Shown piece after piece: positions 1 to 7,327 of a DNA stretch of 7,780 nucleotides. A program made the position numbers and the translations under genes. The notes under the pieces are model-generated. The model did not search any database and was not told where the DNA came from. It saw only the letters and a list, made by a program, of their open reading frames with translations. The stretch is from an uncultured Lachnospiraceae bacterium (GTDB lineage: Bacteria; Bacillota; Clostridia; Lachnospirales; Lachnospiraceae): assembly GCA_900553305.1 (NCBI GenBank), contig USDI01000097.1, positions 1-7,780 of the forward strand. The letters run 5' to 3'. Position 1 is the stretch's first letter. Every line of letters begins with the position of its first letter.

Positions 1-1148
1 CAAAGGAAATGCGGCTGCATCCCGATGTATCCCGGATTTTGTTTGAGGATTTCAGGAAAGCAAATGGAGAAGTTTATGAAGTAGAAAGAAAATATGCCGG
101 GAAACGGTTTTTCCTAAGCTTTTTCAAAAAGTATATCGGGAATGATTTCATCAGTGATGTGATTTATATTTCCTATCTGGTGTATCAGGCGGCAGCGAGA
201 AAGGTGCTTTCTTTCAGCAGTGTGGCGATCCTGTATAATTCCTTTGGAAATCTTAAGTGGAATTTGAGAATCTTTACAGACCTTTATCCGTATGCATGCG
301 AAACCAGCCTGTATGTACAGAAGATTCTCGATTTCCTGAATACAGAATCCAGGGTTACCAGTGAGCGGAATTTGGAAGTGACGAAACAGGCCAAGGAGAT
401 CGAATTTCAAAATGTATCGTTTTCTTACCGGAAGGATGGAGAAGATATTCTAAAGGACATTTCCTTCCATATTAAACCGGGAGAGAAGATCGCATTGGTT
501 GGATATAATGGAGCCGGAAAGACCACGTTGACCAAACTGTTGATGCGGCTGTATGATCCGACACAGGGGGATATTCTGGTGGATGGTATTTCGATCCGGG
601 AATATGCGGTGGAAGAATACCGTAATTCTATCGGGGCAGTTTTTCAGGACTTTAAAATCTTTGCAGGAACGGTTGCCGAGAATATTATTTTGGATGATGC
701 AGAACCAGACGGAAAAAGGGCAGAGAGCGCCCTTGAACGGAGTGGTCTGATGGAGAGAGTTGACAGTCTGCCTGAGAAAATGGAGACACAGTTGACGACC
801 GAATTCGCAGCAGATGGTGTCAACCTCTCCGGTGGAGAAAGTCAGAAGCTGGCTATCAGCAGAGTCTTTTACAAGGATGCCGGGCTGATTATTCTGGATG
901 AACCATCGAGTGCGCTGGACCCGATTGCAGAATATCAGTTGAATCATTCGATGCTGGAAGCAACCGAGAATAAGACGGTGATTTTTATTTCCCACAGACT
1001 GTCTACGACGCGGCTTGCTGACCGGATTTATCTGCTGGAACAGGGAAGAATTGTAGAGCAGGGATCACATGAGGAGCTTCTTGCCAAGGATGGCAGATAT
1101 GCTGCAATGTGGAAAGCGCAGGCAGGGCAGTATCTGAGTGTTTCCTAG
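1..1148 (+). CDS. ABC transporter ATP-binding protein/permease, 5'-truncated
   Basis: This is the C-terminal part of a membrane ABC half-transporter of the exporter type (membrane domain fused to ATPase). The frame is open to the left edge, so the ATG at 9 is probably internal. A whole protein of this family is near 600 residues and about 380 are present. Numbering from that ATG, residues about 45-85 look like the last membrane helices. The ATPase domain starts near 130 and is complete: Walker A GYNGAGKTT at 165-173, Q-loop Gln213, signature LSGGE at 273-277, Walker B ending Asp297-Glu298, D-loop SALD, and switch His329 in ISHRLST. All catalytic residues are present, so ATP hydrolysis should be intact. 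It would act in the cytoplasmic membrane as a homo- or heterodimer. Substrate cannot be told from the visible part. It ends with TAG, and a dipeptidase gene follows on the same strand. The family call is firm; the substrate is unknown. Confidence 0.93.
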   Translation, partial: KEMRLHPDVSRILFEDFRKANGEVYEVERKYAGKRFFLSFFKKYIGNDFISDVIYISYLVYQAAARKVLSFSSVAILYNSFGNLKWNLRIFTDLYPYACETSLYVQKILDFLNTESRVTSERNLEVTKQAKEIEFQNVSFSYRKDGEDILKDISFHIKPGEKIALVGYNGAGKTTLTKLLMRLYDPTQGDILVDGISIREYAVEEYRNSIGAVFQDFKIFAGTVAENIILDDAEPDGKRAESALERSGLMERVDSLPEKMETQLTTEFAADGVNLSGGESQKLAISRVFYKDAGLIILDEPSSALDPIAEYQLNHSMLEATENKTVIFISHRLSTTRLADRIYLLEQGRIVEQGSHEELLAKDGRYAAMWKAQAGQYLSVS

Positions 1149-1157
1149 TTACCAAAT

Positions 1158-1214
1158 GCTCCATATTTGCATATGCTGATAACAGAAGGCGGATATGGAA
1201 AGCAGGAATGGAGC
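1158..1214 (+). other. Alternative inverted repeats before the dipeptidase start
   Basis: GCTCCATAT at 1158-1166 can pair in two ways. Its TCCATAT part pairs with ATATGGA at 1193-1199, and its GCTCCAT part pairs with ATGGAGC at 1208-1214. The two helices exclude each other, and the second covers the bases between the likely Shine-Dalgarno AGGA (1204-1207) and the ATG at 1215. An 8-base palindrome GCATATGC (1169-1176) lies between. The repeats are seen directly; any role in controlling translation is inference, and such short repeats can arise by chance. Confidence 0.25.
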
Positions 1215-2330
1215 ATGGCAGCAGGTATAGGTCATAGAGATAACACAGATATGAAAATTGAGGACCGGTATTTAGAACAGGCGATGCGGCTGCACAGGCA
1301 GTATCCGGTTGTGGATATGCATCTGGATCTTGCGGGAGAAATGCTTTTAAGGCATGAACTGGGCGAGCAGAATGTCCTGTACCATCGGTATCTTAAGAAT
1401 TTTTATCAGGCAGGCATCCGGGTGATGGCCTCTTCGATTTATGTGGCAAACTGTGATCTGGATCATGCATGGGCGGATGCCAGAATGCAGATTGCTCTGA
1501 TTAAGGGAGAAATTGTGGCCTGCAATCTGGAGATCCGGTGTAATCGTAAGGAACAGACCTATGACCGGGTACGCCTCATCCGTAATCGTGAGGATCTTCA
1601 AAAAGTGCTTGAAGGAAACGAATTGGGGATCTTACTTTATATGGAAGGTCTGGATTGTATTGGCAGTGATCTCTGGAAGCTGGAGGAGCTTTTCAGGCAG
1701 GGAGTCCGCGGGGCGGCACTTACCTGGAGCAGAAAAAATGCACTGGCCACCGGCTGCTGCAAGGCTTTGGAGCATCGGCAGATACCGGGAGGACTTACCG
1801 AAAAGGGAATGGCTGCCGTGCGGAGACTGGAGGAGTTATCCATGTTTCTGGATGTGAGTCATTTAAACGATGACGGCTTCGCAGATGTCTGCCGGATCAG
1901 CACCCGTCCTTTTGTGGCAACGCATTCCAACAGCAGGACGGTATATGACAATTACCGGAATCTGACGGATGGACAGATGCAGAAGCTAGCGAAACAGGGT
2001 GGTGTGATGGGACTGAACGGGTGCCGGTATATCACAGGATCCTTAAAGGGCGGTCATCTTATAAGAATGTGTGAGCATATCGAATATGAGACTGCGGAAA
2101 TTGGCAGGGAACATGTCGGTTTTGGTTTTGATCTGTGCGATTCTTATGACGAAGCGCGTGCCAAACTGCAGGGAAAAGAAGCACCGGTACAGAAGGATGA
2201 CTGTCTTCTTAATCATGCGCAGATTCCAATGGTGACAGCAGCTCTTTTGCAGCGCGGCATGGCAGAAGAAGACATGATTTTCATCATGGGAAAAAGCTGG
2301 ATTTTGTATTTGCTGGAGGTGCTTCCCTGA
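1215..2330 (+). CDS. Membrane-type dipeptidase, peptidase family M19
   Basis: This is a zinc-dependent dipeptidase of the M19 (renal/membrane dipeptidase) family, which cleaves dipeptides, including some with a D-residue, using a two-metal site in a TIM barrel. From the ATG at 1215 it has 371 residues, a usual length. The metal ligands known for the family are all visible: His36 and Asp38 in VDMHLD, bridging Glu144 in YMEGLD, His216 in DVSHLND, and His237 in ATHSNSR. Asp306 in GFGFDLCD matches the catalytic aspartate, and the YRNLTD stretch matches the family RNxxD motif. I chose 1215 because AGGA (1204-1207) sits seven bases upstream. TTG 1167 and ATG 1173 lack a ribosome site, and ATG 1251 is a possible shorter start. 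There is no signal peptide, so it is probably cytoplasmic. It follows the ABC gene by 66 bases with no clear promoter between, so it may be co-transcribed. The family is certain; the natural substrate is not. Confidence 0.92.
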   Translation: MAAGIGHRDNTDMKIEDRYLEQAMRLHRQYPVVDMHLDLAGEMLLRHELGEQNVLYHRYLKNFYQAGIRVMASSIYVANCDLDHAWADARMQIALIKGEIVACNLEIRCNRKEQTYDRVRLIRNREDLQKVLEGNELGILLYMEGLDCIGSDLWKLEELFRQGVRGAALTWSRKNALATGCCKALEHRQIPGGLTEKGMAAVRRLEELSMFLDVSHLNDDGFADVCRISTRPFVATHSNSRTVYDNYRNLTDGQMQKLAKQGGVMGLNGCRYITGSLKGGHLIRMCEHIEYETAEIGREHVGFGFDLCDSYDEARAKLQGKEAPVQKDDCLLNHAQIPMVTAALLQRGMAEEDMIFIMGKSWILYLLEVLP

Positions 2331-2340
2331 CGGAGGCATC

Positions 2341-2363
2341 TCTTTGCTCTTTTATTGCAAAGA
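2341..2363 (+). terminator. Weak hairpin after the dipeptidase gene
   Basis: TCTTTGC (2341-2347) and GCAAAGA (2357-2363) form a perfect 7-base-pair stem with a 9-base loop, 10 bases after the dipeptidase stop codon. No run of T follows on the plus strand, so it is not a classic intrinsic terminator. Its position between a gene end and the next promoter is the only support for a termination role. Confidence 0.3.
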
Positions 2364-2390
2364 TTCCATCAATAATTTGTATGCATTTGC

Positions 2391-2419
2391 TTGACGCAGA
2401 ATAGGTTTAATTTTATAAT
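2391..2419 (+). promoter_or_regulatory. SigmaA-type promoter for binding protein/kinase unit
   Basis: TTGACG (2391-2396) and a perfect TATAAT (2414-2419) are separated by 17 bases, the best spacing for the housekeeping sigma factor. Transcription should begin near 2426, giving a leader of about 47 bases. A strong Shine-Dalgarno GGAGGT (2462-2467) lies five bases before the ATG at 2473. A short AT-rich inverted repeat, ATAAT-CA-ATTAT (2415-2426), overlaps the -10 box and predicted start. It could be an operator but may simply reflect base composition. Confidence 0.8.
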
Positions 2420-2472
2420 CAATTATCAGATACGAATGTGAAAACAGTGATCTCGTTTCCGGGAGGTAGTCT

Positions 2473-3288
2473 ATGAGAAAGAGAGTGTTACTGCTTTTTT
2501 TATTTCTGATAAGTATGTTCCTTTGCTGCGCGTGTGGGCAGAAGTCTGAAGGCGAAAGCATGCAGGAGCTTCCGGTCATAACGGTTGGCGGCGTGATTTA
2601 TGAGCCGTATTTTTTCTCATAGACTACCTCGGAATATACCGGGATTGATATAGAACTTGCAACAGAAGCATTTCGAAGAATGGGCTACCGGCCTGTCTTT
2701 TTACAATTGGATCTGGAGCAGAGAGAACAATTTCTCGAAGATGGAAGGATTGACTGTATATGGAGTTGTCTGACCATGGAAGAGAGGAAAGAAGATTATC
2801 TCTGGGCAGGTCCGTATCTGTATACACGTCGTGTAGTGGTTGTTCCTGAAGAAAGCGAAATCATGCAGTTATCCGATCTTAAACATAAATCCGTTGCCGT
2901 ACAGGCGAATTCTACTTCGGAAGCTGTTTTTCTGAATGAGACCGCAACGGAGCTTAGTCAGGTGGATCAGATTTACAGTTACCGTACACTGGGACAGGCA
3001 TTTACGGCTTTGCGCAAGGGGTATGTGGATGCAGTTGCAGGACATGAGGCAGCACTTCTCATTTACACGCAGGAATATCCGGATCAGTATCGTTATCTGA
3101 ATCTGAGTGTTGAGCGGTCGAAGCTGGGGGTTGCTTTTTCCAAAGAGGGAGATGCTGCGCTTGCAGAAGAACTGACCAGGACTTTGCATGAGATGACGGA
3201 GGATGGAACGGTCGGGGAGATTATTGCGAAATATGGTCTGGATGTGGAGAAGAATATTTACACGGAGGAAATAACGAATGAAAAGTGA
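2473..3288 (+). pseudogene. Solute-binding lipoprotein (SBP family 3) with in-frame amber stop
   Basis: This is an extracellular solute-binding protein of the amino-acid type (SBP_bac_3). It starts at ATG 2473 behind GGAGGT and would have about 271 residues. Residues 1-20 form a lipoprotein signal peptide (RKR, then a hydrophobic run) with the likely lipid-anchored Cys at 21 (CCACGQ; the -3 residue is Cys rather than the usual Leu). The frame then meets TAG at 2620-2622, codon 50. The same frame continues at once with family-typical sequence (EYTGIDIELA, later WAGPYLYTRR and LKHKSVAVQ) to TGA at 3286-3288. No indel is needed, only a single base change, for example CAG (Gln) to TAG. The first in-frame ATG downstream (2680) has no good ribosome site and would lose the export signal. 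The last 11 bases overlap the kinase gene. As written the product is a 49-residue stub. Read error, strain-specific loss and readthrough cannot be separated here. Confidence 0.85.
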
Positions 3289-5821
3289 GCGGCGGAACAG
3301 GTTCCGGGTTCATACGTATTTCCTTGTTATGATCCTGGTGGTGCTTGGAATTCTTGTGATGTTTGGCGTGTATAACATTGTGACAAGGGCAGAGAGAAGG
3401 AGCATGGAAGTGAACGCAGGGGAGACACTTGATTTCCTGCAGTCTGTCTGCCAGAGATACGATGATTACCAGCTCGGAAATACAACAAGAGATCTACAAA
3501 GTACAATCGGCAAGGTGAGGGTGATCCGGGATTACGGTCAGTATAAGGAGATTACCAGTGATGCCTATTTGCTGTCACATGCCAGGAATCAGAATCTGAC
3601 AGGCATTTTTGTACTGAATAAGGAAAAAGAAATTGTTGCGCATGCGGATCGCAGAGGAAATAATGCACAGGAACTGCTGGATATGGTCTTAAGTGAAAGC
3701 AATGTCGAAAGCATCCTGCGCTATCCGAAGAAGATTTATGCAGATCAGATAACCGCAGCAGGCTGTCAATATAATTATGCCATTCTTTCCCTGCGTGATA
3801 AGGATGGAATTCTGATTGGCTATGAGGACATTACAAATCTGATGAATGATGTGAATGAACTGTCTTTGAATTCCCTGCTTGCACACGATAATTTCCAGTA
3901 TAATGCAATGGTTGCGATTACGGACGGAGACAAGGTTCTGGCATCCAACAATGCCGGAATGGTAGGATTGGCAGTTGATGATTGCCCGATTCCGGATGGA
4001 AATGCATGGGCGGAGAATGGACAGTGGAGCGATCGTCAGATGATCCGGCTCGAGAACGGCGCGGATGACTGGTATGGGGAGTATACCCTGTACCGGCAGT
4101 ATTATCTGTATGCCTTTTATTCTTCCCAAAGTGTATTTCAGAACCGACCGCTGATCCTGATGATTACCGGCGGTATTTATGTCATAATTGTGGCGTTTGC
4201 ATGGATTTTATGGCAGTATTTGCAGAAGTCGAGATTCCGGCAGATGGAACGGGAATATCATCTGATTAATGCAATCGGCAGTATTTACCGTGTCAATATT
4301 GTGATTTCCCTTGAGGATGCAACCTGGGAGGCAATTCTTGATCTGAAGGAGCTTAAGAAGATTCTTGAGCCGTTTCCCAATGCAATTGATATGCTGGAAA
4401 ATTATAAATTGAAGAGAGTATTGGAACCGTATCAGGAAGAGTTTTCGAAATTTATCTGTCTGGAAACTATGGAGGAGAGGCTTAAGTCACAGAGATTTAT
4501 TGGTTTCAGCTATGAAAATGTGAAACATGAATATGCACAGATGCTGTTAATTCCGGCTACGAATAACACAGATGGAAAGTTGAAAAAGGTAATTCTGGTT
4601 ATCCGTGACGTGACGCAGCAGAAGAAAAAGGAGATGGCTTATCAGGAGGAACTGCGGCAGATTGCCCAGGAGGCTAAGAAGGCCAATGAAGCCAAGTCCG
4701 ATTTCCTGCGCCGTATGAGTCATGATGTCCGTACTCCGATCAACGGTATTCGTGGACTTGTCAATATCGGCAAGGCCTCCGTCGAGGATCGTTCGAAGGT
4801 TATGGACTGCTTTGATAAGATTATGAGATCCTCGGATTTCCTGCTGGATATGGTGAATAATATTCTCAACATGAGCAAGTTAGAGAGTGGTAGGATTCGT
4901 CTGGAAGAAAAGAGCTTTGACCTGAAGGATCTTCTGGATGAAGCCAATGCGATTATGGAGTCCCAGGCGGTAGAGCGTGGAATCACATTCCGGAGTGCCG
5001 ATATTGTTATTGAGCATAGTCATCTGATTGGAAGTCCGACGCATTTACAGCAGATCATTCAGAATGTTATTGTCAATGCAATCAAGTATAATAAAGAAAA
5101 CGGCTCTATTGTTGTAGGCTGCAGGGAGCTGTCATGCGATGATACGTATGCATTATTTGAGCTTAGCTGTAAGGATACCGGTATTGGTATGAGCCCGGAA
5201 TTCCAGAAGCAGGCATTTGACATTTTTACACAGGAGCACAGTTCTTCAAGGACGGATTACGAAGGAACCGGTATCGGACTTTCCATCGTGAAAAAGCTTG
5301 TGGATCTGATGCATGGTGAGATTGAACTCGAAAGTGAAGTGGGGAAGGGGACTTCCTTTACGATTACGATGAGCTTTGCGGTAGATCAGGAATATTACCG
5401 GGCCGGTAAAGCAAAGGCAGAGGAAAGCGATTCGCTTGACGGAATTCATATCCTTGTAGTGGAAGATAATGAACTCAATATGGAAATTGCGCAGTTTATG
5501 CTTAACGAAAAAGGAGCGGTACTTACAGAAGCGGGAAATGGCCGGGAGGCAGTTGAAATTTTCCGCAATTCCGGGGAAGGAGATTTTGACATTATCCTGA
5601 TGGATATCATGATGCCGGTAATGGACGGATTGGAAGCCACGCGTACGATCCGTGCGATGGATCGCGCAGATGCCGCCTCAATTCCGATTTTTGCAATGTC
5701 TGCAAATTCCTTTGATGATGATATGCGCAAAAGCCGGGAGGCCGGCATGAATGAGCATCTATCCAAACCTCTTGATGCAAAGAAGATGATGGAAACCATT
5801 CTTTCCTATGTAAAGAAATAG
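3278..5821 (+). CDS. Hybrid sensor histidine kinase with receiver domain
   Basis: This 847-residue membrane kinase senses an external signal and passes phosphate from His to its own receiver Asp. Order: membrane helix about 13-35; extracytoplasmic region about 36-290 resembling a double Cache sensor; second helix about 291-314; PAS-like region about 325-450; coiled linker about 453-480; HisKA with phospho-acceptor His482 in SHDVRTPING; HATPase_c with N-box Asn600, DTGIG from 633 and GTGIGL from 663; C-terminal receiver with acidic pair Glu729-Asp730, phospho-acceptor Asp776 (LMDIMMP), Ser808 and Lys830 (LSKP). All key catalytic residues are present. The start at 3278 has GGAGG at 3264-3268, and it overlaps the preceding binding-protein gene by 11 bases, suggesting coupled translation and joint function. 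No DNA-binding output, Hpt domain or partner regulator is in the window, so the phosphate probably goes to a protein encoded elsewhere. Family call firm; ligand unknown. Confidence 0.95.
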   Translation: MKSERRNRFRVHTYFLVMILVVLGILVMFGVYNIVTRAERRSMEVNAGETLDFLQSVCQRYDDYQLGNTTRDLQSTIGKVRVIRDYGQYKEITSDAYLLSHARNQNLTGIFVLNKEKEIVAHADRRGNNAQELLDMVLSESNVESILRYPKKIYADQITAAGCQYNYAILSLRDKDGILIGYEDITNLMNDVNELSLNSLLAHDNFQYNAMVAITDGDKVLASNNAGMVGLAVDDCPIPDGNAWAENGQWSDRQMIRLENGADDWYGEYTLYRQYYLYAFYSSQSVFQNRPLILMITGGIYVIIVAFAWILWQYLQKSRFRQMEREYHLINAIGSIYRVNIVISLEDATWEAILDLKELKKILEPFPNAIDMLENYKLKRVLEPYQEEFSKFICLETMEERLKSQRFIGFSYENVKHEYAQMLLIPATNNTDGKLKKVILVIRDVTQQKKKEMAYQEELRQIAQEAKKANEAKSDFLRRMSHDVRTPINGIRGLVNIGKASVEDRSKVMDCFDKIMRSSDFLLDMVNNILNMSKLESGRIRLEEKSFDLKDLLDEANAIMESQAVERGITFRSADIVIEHSHLIGSPTHLQQIIQNVIVNAIKYNKENGSIVVGCRELSCDDTYALFELSCKDTGIGMSPEFQKQAFDIFTQEHSSSRTDYEGTGIGLSIVKKLVDLMHGEIELESEVGKGTSFTITMSFAVDQEYYRAGKAKAEESDSLDGIHILVVEDNELNMEIAQFMLNEKGAVLTEAGNGREAVEIFRNSGEGDFDIILMDIMMPVMDGLEATRTIRAMDRADAASIPIFAMSANSFDDDMRKSREAGMNEHLSKPLDAKKMMETILSYVKK

Positions 5822-5834
5822 TTGTCTGGAAGTA

Positions 5835-5865
5835 GCAAATGTCCGGGAGACCGGTAAATATTTGC
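5835..5865 (+). other. Hairpin with GNRA-type loop after the kinase gene
   Basis: Starting 14 bases after the kinase stop, bases 5835-5842 pair with 5858-5865 (one G-U pair), then after a three-base bulge CCGG (5843-5846) pairs with CCGG (5851-5854) around a GAGA loop. That gives 12 base pairs closed by a GNRA tetraloop. No T run follows, so it is not a textbook terminator. Its right arm overlaps the -35 box of the next promoter. It could end kinase transcription, shape the mRNA 3' end, or bind a regulator as DNA; none of these is shown by the sequence. Confidence 0.4.
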
Positions 5866-5890
5866 ATAATCATGGGTAATACTCTATAAT
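5862..5890 (+). promoter_or_regulatory. Probable sigmaA promoter for the UDP-sugar pyrophosphorylase
   Basis: A perfect TATAAT (5885-5890) lies 17 bases after TTGCAT (5862-5867), a -35 box that matches the consensus only in its first half. Transcription would start near 5897, leaving a very short leader. The Shine-Dalgarno AGGAGGG (5904-5910) is six bases before the ATG at 5917. The upstream hairpin overlaps the -35 box. Confidence 0.6.
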
Positions 5891-5916
5891 CGAATGTAAG
5901 AGAAGGAGGGGAAAGT

Positions 5917-7143
5917 ATGAATTTACAGGAAGCAAAGGACAAACTGCACAAGTTTGGGCAGGAGCAGGTTTTAAAATATTATGAGGAGCTTTCCGGGGAA
6001 CAGAAGGAAGCACTGTTAAAGCAGATCGCGGATACGGATTTTTCGATTCTGGATGCCGTGAAGGATGGAAAGAAGGAGCCACAGAAGGGCGTGGTTACTC
6101 CTCTTGCCGCCATGCAGCTTAAGGAAATTGGAGAGAAAAGGGCGCAGTTTAAGGAAACCGGCTTACAGGCGATCCGCGAGGGCAAAGTTGGTGCGGTGCT
6201 TCTTGCAGGCGGAATGGGAACCCGGCTGGGCTCCGATAATCCGAAGGGAATGTTTAATATCGGTATTACAAAGGAGGTCTATATCTTCCAGCGTCTCATT
6301 GAAAACCTGATGGATGTCGTGAGGGAAGCCGGGGTATACATTCCGCTTTATATTATGACCAGTGACAAGAATCATGAGGCAACGACCGCATTTTTAAAGG
6401 AACATGATTACTTTGGCTATGCAGCGGATCATGTAACCTTCTTTATGCAGGAGATGGCACCTGCAACGGATTATGAGGGTAAGGTATATCTCGAAGAAAA
6501 GTGGAAAATGTCCACATCTCCGAACGGAAACGGCGGCTGGTATCTGTCCATGCATAAATGGGGCATTGCACAGAAAGCAATGGAAGATGGCGTGGAATGG
6601 CTGAACATTTTCGCGGTAGATAATGTGTTACAGCGGATTGCAGATCCGGTTTTTGTTGGTGCGGTTCTGGAAAATCAGTGCGTAGCAGGTTCTAAGGTGG
6701 TAAAGAAGGTAACGCCGGACGAAAAGGTTGGTGTCATGTGCTTAGAGGATGGCAGACCGTCTATCGTGGAATATTATGAACTTACGGAAGAAATGCGTGA
6801 TGCAAAGGATGCGTCAGGTGAGCCGGCCTACAATTTCGGTGTGATTCTGAATTACCTGTTCCGGATTTCTGAGCTTGAGAAGATCCGGGAGAAGAATCTT
6901 CCCCTGCATGTGGTAGAAAAGAAGATTCCTTATTTGAATGAACAGGGGGAAAAGGTGAAGCCGGAAGCCCCCAACGGATATAAATTTGAACAGCTTGTGC
7001 TGGACATGATCCATGAAATGGAGAACTGTCTGCCGTTTGAGGTAGAGCGCAGCAAAGAGTTTGCACCCATCAAAAATGCAACCGGTGTGGATTCTGTGGA
7101 GAGTGCAAGAGAGCTGTGTAAATTAAATGGAATTCAGTTATAA
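5917..7143 (+). CDS. UDPGP-family uridylyltransferase, UDP-GlcNAc pyrophosphorylase-like
   Basis: This cytoplasmic enzyme should join UTP with a sugar 1-phosphate to give a UDP-sugar and pyrophosphate. It has 408 residues and a strong ribosome site. The nucleotide-binding loop LAGGMGTRLG begins at residue 96 and ends in PKG (109-111). Further landmarks read like eukaryotic-type UDP-N-acetylglucosamine pyrophosphorylase (UAP1/AGX): DYFGYAADHVTFFMQ, NGNGG (203-207), VDNVLQRIADPVF with Asp235 and Asp243, VEYYEL (Glu285), VEKKIPY, NGYKFEQLV (Lys356), and FAPIKN (382-387). Relatives in Firmicutes are usually labelled UTP-glucose-1-phosphate uridylyltransferase or UDPGP type 1 protein, so the sugar could be GlcNAc-1-P, GalNAc-1-P or Glc-1-P. 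It is shorter than the roughly 500-residue eukaryotic enzymes. The galE start follows 184 bases downstream on the same strand with its own promoter, which fits UDP-hexose or UDP-HexNAc metabolism. Family sure; sugar specificity uncertain. Confidence 0.9.
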   Translation: MNLQEAKDKLHKFGQEQVLKYYEELSGEQKEALLKQIADTDFSILDAVKDGKKEPQKGVVTPLAAMQLKEIGEKRAQFKETGLQAIREGKVGAVLLAGGMGTRLGSDNPKGMFNIGITKEVYIFQRLIENLMDVVREAGVYIPLYIMTSDKNHEATTAFLKEHDYFGYAADHVTFFMQEMAPATDYEGKVYLEEKWKMSTSPNGNGGWYLSMHKWGIAQKAMEDGVEWLNIFAVDNVLQRIADPVFVGAVLENQCVAGSKVVKKVTPDEKVGVMCLEDGRPSIVEYYELTEEMRDAKDASGEPAYNFGVILNYLFRISELEKIREKNLPLHVVEKKIPYLNEQGEKVKPEAPNGYKFEQLVLDMIHEMENCLPFEVERSKEFAPIKNATGVDSVESARELCKLNGIQL

Positions 7144-7212
7144 TTACCTGGATGTAAGGATGCAGAATTGTCTCCAGATAACATTTTGACAGATAAGGGT
7201 AACATTTCTGTA

Positions 7213-7241
7213 TTGTGAATCTGTTCCGGGAAGCATATAAT
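7213..7241 (+). promoter_or_regulatory. SigmaA-type promoter for galE
   Basis: TTGTGA (7213-7218) and a perfect TATAAT (7236-7241) are 17 bases apart. The start would be near 7248, giving a leader of about 80 bases. A consensus TTGACA at 7186-7191 lies further upstream, but only a poor -10 (TATTGT, 7211-7216) follows it, at 19 bases, so I prefer the downstream pair. Confidence 0.65.
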
Positions 7242-7288
7242 GAGCCTAAAGAAAACGAAATCAGGTCTCGAAAGAAGACATTTGGTTT

Positions 7289-7308
7289 TAAAGGTAACGA
7301 ATCCTTTA
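7289..7308 (+). other. Small hairpin in the galE leader
   Basis: TAAAGG (7289-7294) and CCTTTA (7303-7308) form a 6-base-pair stem with an 8-base loop in the predicted galE leader, ending eight bases before the Shine-Dalgarno AGGAG (7317-7321). It may influence ribosome access. The stem is short and AT-rich, and no known riboswitch class is recognised in the 80-base leader. Confidence 0.25.
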
Positions 7309-7327
7309 GGAAAGCGAGGAGAGAAAC

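Noticed and set aside
450..995. Long antisense open frame of 181 codons
   Set aside because: It lies opposite the ABC ATPase domain, whose plus-strand frame shows all Walker and signature motifs. The antisense product has no recognisable features.
1167..1214. Extended N-terminus of the dipeptidase from TTG 1167 or ATG 1173
   Set aside because: Neither codon has a Shine-Dalgarno sequence, the extra residues do not resemble a signal peptide or family sequence, and ATG 1215 has AGGA at good spacing.
2620..2622. Amber codon as a programmed pyrrolysine or readthrough site
   Set aside because: The ABC gene and the kinase gene end with TAG as an ordinary stop, the position is in a surface-loop-like stretch near the mature N-terminus, and no downstream insertion structure was seen. 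A simple nonsense change or read error is simpler.
7148..7177. CTGGA/TCCAG repeat after the pyrophosphorylase gene as a terminator
   Set aside because: The stem is only five base pairs with a 20-base loop and no convincing T tract.
7186..7216. Consensus TTGACA as the -35 of galE
   Set aside because: The only -10-like match after it is poor and 19 bases away. The TTGTGA/TATAAT pair with 17-base spacing is better, though a weak second promoter is possible.
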